A stretch of 11,052 nucleotides of DNA from Amphritea sp. (GTDB lineage Bacteria; Pseudomonadota; Gammaproteobacteria; Pseudomonadales; Balneatricaceae): assembly GCA_018067325.1 (NCBI GenBank), contig JAGPUU010000084.1, forward strand, positions 1 to 11,052. The letters are read 5' to 3'. Positions 8,350-11,052 of this stretch are shown piece by piece. Positions within the stretch are counted from its first letter, which is position 1. Each line of letters starts with the position of its first letter. The translations under genes and the position numbers were made by a program. Under the pieces are notes generated by a model. The model made no database searches, was not told where the DNA came from, and worked only from the letters and a program-made list of their open reading frames with translations.

Positions 8350-9158
8350 TGAACGAAAATTACTACAAACTGACCGATATCGGCATCAATCTGACAGATA
8401 GCGCCTTTGATTCAGATCGGGAGCAGGTTATTGCCGACGCATTTGATACTGGTGTTAAGCGCCTTCTGATTACCGGCACCACTGCCGCTGAAAGTGAGCA
8501 GGCGATTAACCTGTGCAAGGAACATAGTAATAGCCTGTTCTGCACCGCCGGCGTTCACCCCCATTACAGTAAAGAGTTCTCTCCCGACGTACGCCAGGCA
8601 CTGGTCGATCTGATTAAAAACCCAGAAGTGCTAGCGGTGGGAGAAACGGGGCTGGATTTTAACCGAAACTTTTCAACCCCTGAACAACAGATCTATGCAT
8701 TTGAGCAACAACTTGAGTTAGCCTGTAACGCAAATCTGCCTCTATTCCTCCATGAACGGGATGCGCATACAAAGCAGATAGAAATGCTCCGCCATTTCCG
8801 GGATCAGACGGCCGGCGGTGTAGCACATTGCTTTACTGGAAATAGGCAAGAACTTTATAACTATCTGGATCTGGATCTGTATATAGGAATAACCGGTTGG
8901 ATCTGCGATGAGCGTCGCGGTAGTGAGCTGCTGGGGCTAATTAAAGACATTCCTGTTGAACGGTTATTATTAGAAACCGATGCGCCATATCTGATACCAC
9001 GAGACATAAAACCAAAGCCCAAAAGTCGCAGGAACCTGCCCTGCTATCTTCCTCATATTCTTGAAACCGCTGCTCGAGCCAGGAATACTGATCCGGCCGA
9101 ACTGGCACTGCAGACAGAAGAGAACGCTGAACGCCTGTTTCGGTTTAATCAAACCTAG
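8349..9158 (+). CDS. tatD: TatD-type metal-dependent deoxyribonuclease
   Basis: A cytoplasmic TIM-barrel hydrolase of 269 residues. It is closest to TatD proper rather than to YcfH or YjjV: the N-terminus reads DIGINLTDSAF instead of the HxH-containing start of those paralogues. Other matches to TatD are TAGVHPH (His70, His72), GETGLDFNRNFSTPEQQ (Glu99), LHERDAH (His135), AHCFTG (His160), YIGITGWICDERRG and LLLETDAPYLIPRD (Asp211). In E. coli TatD is a 3'-5' exonuclease/DNase linked to DNA repair and is not needed for Tat export. The ATG shares its A with the slt stop (TAATG), so translation is probably coupled and the two form an operon. The last 14 bases overlap the opposite-strand glutaredoxin-like gene. 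Confidence 0.95.
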   Translation: MNENYYKLTDIGINLTDSAFDSDREQVIADAFDTGVKRLLITGTTAAESEQAINLCKEHSNSLFCTAGVHPHYSKEFSPDVRQALVDLIKNPEVLAVGETGLDFNRNFSTPEQQIYAFEQQLELACNANLPLFLHERDAHTKQIEMLRHFRDQTAGGVAHCFTGNRQELYNYLDLDLYIGITGWICDERRGSELLGLIKDIPVERLLLETDAPYLIPRDIKPKPKSRRNLPCYLPHILETAARARNTDPAELALQTEENAERLFRFNQT

Positions 9159-9390
9159 CAATAAAACTCTGTAGCTGATTAGAATCAAAGGGCCAGCGTA
9201 GCTCTTCACCGCTTTGCTCATCCAGCAGCACCGGAATAAGCAAAGCATACCTATCCATCAACTGGTCGTCATAAGCAATATCAACCTCATCGACCTGATG
9301 CTTTTGCGGGTTCAGGTTACTGACAACAACGTCAGCTGCCTGATCACACAGATGACAGCCTACACTGCTCAACAGTAGAAACTGACGCAT
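9145..9390 (-). CDS. glutaredoxin-like protein (DUF836 family)
   Basis: A small thioredoxin-fold protein of 81 residues starting MRQFLLLSSVGCHLCDQA. The CHLC motif (Cys12, Cys15) after the first strand and the probable cis-proline in LLIPVLL (Pro53) are the marks of the DUF836 glutaredoxin-like family. A redox or thiol-transfer role is therefore likely, with the substrate unknown. The frame extends 18 codons further upstream, but the ATG at 9390 has an AAGGAG ribosome site 5 bases before it, and the motif normally lies this close to the N-terminus. It is convergent with tatD; its stop (9147-9145) lies inside tatD, giving a 14-bp antisense overlap. No terminator is visible between them. Confidence 0.88.
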   Translation of the reverse strand: MRQFLLLSSVGCHLCDQAADVVVSNLNPQKHQVDEVDIAYDDQLMDRYALLIPVLLDEQSGEELRWPFDSNQLQSFIARFD

Positions 9391-9432
9391 ATACACTCCT
9401 TCAATTAACCCCGTGTAAACGAGAAAAACACA

Positions 9433-9438
9433 ATTATA
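9433..9438 (-). promoter_or_regulatory. candidate -10 element for the glutaredoxin-like gene
   Basis: A perfect TATAAT is read on the minus strand at 9438-9433, giving a leader of about 35 nt before the ATG at 9390. No TTGACA-like box is found 16-18 bases upstream, so the call rests on the hexamer and its position only. Confidence 0.3.
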
Positions 9439-9610
9439 TAGCACCTCTCTGCCTTCAGCATACTGAATAACTTATGCCTTAAGAGCTCGTATTCTTTTAC
9501 CCTCACAAAGATATCAAACCCGCTTTGCATACGGCATATAACAGCAGAATCTTGTCAGTGTTCCTAATAAATCAACACATTAATCAATAACCACAACTGC
9601 ATAATCAGAA

Positions 9611-9721
9611 TGAACCTTAAACATGTAACTAAAGTAGGGTAATTTATCCTTGCTGCGCTGCATCAATTTGTCTATGCTCATGGGCTCTGTTTGATAAATA
9701 GCCAGTATTGTTTAAGGTTCA
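9611..9721. repeat. 13-bp inverted repeat pair in the phaC leader
   Basis: TGAACCTTAAACA at 9611-9623 is exactly complementary to TGTTTAAGGTTCA at 9709-9721, with 85 bases between the arms. A partial third copy, TTAGGTTCA at 9816-9824, follows in the orientation of the second arm, close to the ribosome site. Such widely spaced arms suit two binding sites for one regulator (looping) better than an RNA hairpin. This interpretation is inference; the repeat itself is seen directly. Confidence 0.5.
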
Positions 9722-9828
9722 GGATTAGTTTAAAAAGGCTATTCAGATATTTAACCGATTGTAGCTGGTCCTCCGTATGCTATAGCTGACCAAAGAAGTT
9801 AGCAAAGCATCTAAGTTAGGTTCAAAAA

Positions 9829-9833
9829 GAAGG
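9829..9833 (+). promoter_or_regulatory. ribosome binding site of phaC
   Basis: GAAGG lies 7 bases before the ATG at 9841. It supports this start over any later in-frame ATG. Confidence 0.65.
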
Positions 9834-9840
9834 CAGTTTT

Positions 9841-11052
9841 ATGGAAAACAACAGCAATATCCTTTCTAACCCGAAAGAATTCATCAATTACCTGAATCAG
9901 GAGAGCCAGAAAGTTCTGGAGATGTACTCCCAAACCGGCGGCGATAAAGACCTGTTCAAAGATTTCTCTAAGTCATGGACTGAACTGGCTGCACGCTCTT
10001 TTGAAGATCCTACTGTATGGGTGCGCGCAATTACAGATTACCAGCAGGCTCAGATGAACCTGTGGCAAAACATTCTTACCGGTAAAGCGACCGACAAGCC
10101 AGTCGCGGCACCAGAAAAAGGAGATCGTCGCTTCGCCGCTGAAGAGTGGAGTCAGAACCCTGTATTCTCCTATATCAAACAGTCTTACCTGCTGACGTCC
10201 AATCTGATGAACGACATGGCAGCTAACGCCAACCTGGATGATAACGAGCAGAAAAAGCTGGAGTTTTATACCAAGCAGTATATCGATGCAATGTCTCCAA
10301 CCAACTTTGCTGCGACAAACCCTGAGGTCCTTCAGCAAGCCTTGGATTCCAATGGCCAGAGCTTAATTGATGGTTTACAGAACCTGATGGGAGATATGGA
10401 TAAGGGCCGTATCACCATGACTGATGAGTCCGCCTTCACGCTGGGTGAGAACATAGCCACCTCAGAAGGCGCCGTTGTCTTCGAAAACGAAATGCTACAA
10501 CTAATTCAGTACAAGCCAAGCACTGAAAAAGTATTTACTCAGCCGACTCTGATCGTGCCACCTTGTATCAACAAGTTTTATATTATGGATCTGCAGGAGC
10601 ATAACTCCTATGTGAAATACTGCGTTGATCAAGGTCAAACCGTATTTCTGGTTTCCTGGGTTAACCCAACCGCAGAACAGCGCGACATCAGCTGGGATAA
10701 CTATGTTGAAGATGGCGTATTAAAGGCTATTGACGCTGCGAAGAAGATCTCTGGATCGAGCAAAATTAACGCTACTGCATGGTGCATCGGCGGTACCATT
10801 CTGGCATCTACCCTTGCCGTCATGGCAGCCCGTAAAGATGACTCTATTACTTCTGCAACCTTCCTGACAACACTGACAGACTTCACCGATCCTGGCGAAC
10901 TCAGCGTATTTATCGATGAGCAGCAAGTGAAGAAACTCACTCAGAAAGTAGAAGACGAAGGCCTGTGTAACGGGCGTGATCTGGCTAGCGCATTCAACAT
11001 GCTGCGCTCAAACGATCTCGTATGGTCTTATGTGGTAAACAACTACCTTAAG
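9841..11052 (+). CDS. phaC: class I poly(3-hydroxyalkanoate) synthase, 3' end outside the window
   Basis: Polymerises 3-hydroxyacyl-CoA into PHA storage granules. The window holds 404 codons, about two thirds of a class I PhaC. The N-terminal region carries the family pattern RRFAAEEWSQNPVFSYIKQS and a later IVPPCINKFYIMDL. The alpha/beta-hydrolase core includes VFLVSWVNP and the nucleophile box A313-W-C315-I-G-G-T (R. eutropha Cys319). The usual box is G-x-C-x-G-G; here the first Gly is Ala. FLTTLTDFTDPGEL and LRSNDLVWSYVVNNYL also match class I enzymes. The catalytic Asp and His lie past the right edge. Start ATG 9841 has GAAGG 7 bases upstream. The long leader suggests its own promoter. 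Length and the N-terminal domain argue against class III or IV. Confidence 0.93.
   Translation, partial: MENNSNILSNPKEFINYLNQESQKVLEMYSQTGGDKDLFKDFSKSWTELAARSFEDPTVWVRAITDYQQAQMNLWQNILTGKATDKPVAAPEKGDRRFAAEEWSQNPVFSYIKQSYLLTSNLMNDMAANANLDDNEQKKLEFYTKQYIDAMSPTNFAATNPEVLQQALDSNGQSLIDGLQNLMGDMDKGRITMTDESAFTLGENIATSEGAVVFENEMLQLIQYKPSTEKVFTQPTLIVPPCINKFYIMDLQEHNSYVKYCVDQGQTVFLVSWVNPTAEQRDISWDNYVEDGVLKAIDAAKKISGSSKINATAWCIGGTILASTLAVMAARKDDSITSATFLTTLTDFTDPGELSVFIDEQQVKKLTQKVEDEGLCNGRDLASAFNMLRSNDLVWSYVVNNYLK

Larger units (their letters stand above)
9391..9840. other. 450-bp non-coding region upstream of phaC
   Basis: AT-rich, with no ORF longer than about ten codons that has a ribosome site. 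On the minus strand a TATAAT (9438-9433) is a possible -10 for the glutaredoxin-like gene, without a good -35. On the plus strand it holds a 13-bp inverted repeat (9611-9623 / 9709-9721), a TGC-rich motif TGCTGCGCTGCA (9651-9662) and weak promoter-like pairs (TTGTCT at 9668 with TGATAA at 9692). The spacing suggests a regulated phaC leader rather than a missed gene. Confidence 0.55.

Noticed and set aside
8373..8402. Missing N-terminal HxH metal motif in TatD (reads IGINLT)
   Set aside because: E. coli TatD itself has the same kind of N-terminus (DIGVNLT), so it is normal for this subfamily, not a lost active site.
8864..8883. Short tandem CTGGAT repeat
   Set aside because: In-frame codons for LDLDLY in tatD; the same strand motif is expected from the conserved protein sequence.
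9610..9642. Ten-codon frame starting ATG in the phaC leader
   Set aside because: No ribosome site and too short; its first bases are part of the inverted-repeat arm, which explains the sequence better.
10701..10940. Minus-strand open frames inside phaC
   Set aside because: They oppose a well-conserved PhaC core, and their sequences are not protein-like.

Overview
This window looks like a chromosomal segment of a marine-type gammaproteobacterium. The proteins read like those of Oceanospirillales and pseudomonad relatives: TopA with a gamma-type zinc finger, Uup, a Slt70-type transglycosylase, TatD and class I PhaC. The genus is inference. From memory, the order topA / unknown membrane protein / small conserved genes / universal stress protein / uup / slt resembles a Pseudomonas neighbourhood, but without the fadBA genes I would expect there. 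I saw no tRNA, rRNA, CRISPR, insertion sequence, phage gene or composition break. The content is housekeeping, with one storage-polymer gene at the right edge.

Layout. (1) 1-1993, minus: the N-terminal 664 codons of topA (DNA topoisomerase I), cut by the left edge, with a clear sigma70-type promoter in the 202-bp divergent gap. (2) 2196-2921, plus: an unrecognised membrane-anchored helical protein. (3) 3666-2928, minus: a two-gene unit of an N-terminally anchored protein of unknown function followed by a DUF1653 protein. (4) 3788-4228, plus: a UspA-family stress protein with a 7+7-bp palindrome just downstream of its -10 box. (5) 6120-4246, minus: the ABC-F ATPase Uup. A 13-bp-stem hairpin spans both convergent stop codons. 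(6) 6313-8349, plus: a secreted soluble lytic transglycosylase, joined by a one-base TAATG overlap to tatD (8349-9158). (7) 9390-9145, minus: a small glutaredoxin-like protein whose 3' end runs 14 bp into tatD on the opposite strand. (8) 9391-9840: a 450-bp non-coding leader holding a 13-bp inverted repeat. (9) 9841-11052, plus: the first 404 codons of a class I PHA synthase, cut by the right edge, with Ala in place of the usual first Gly of the lipase-like box around the nucleophile.

The genes serve separate functions: DNA topology, translation/DNA-associated ATPase, stress response, cell-wall turnover, nuclease, redox and carbon storage. I do not see a new multi-gene system. The points worth a second look are regulatory (the hairpin over two stops, the usp palindrome, the phaC leader repeat) plus the variant PhaC active-site box and the unrecognised 241-residue protein.
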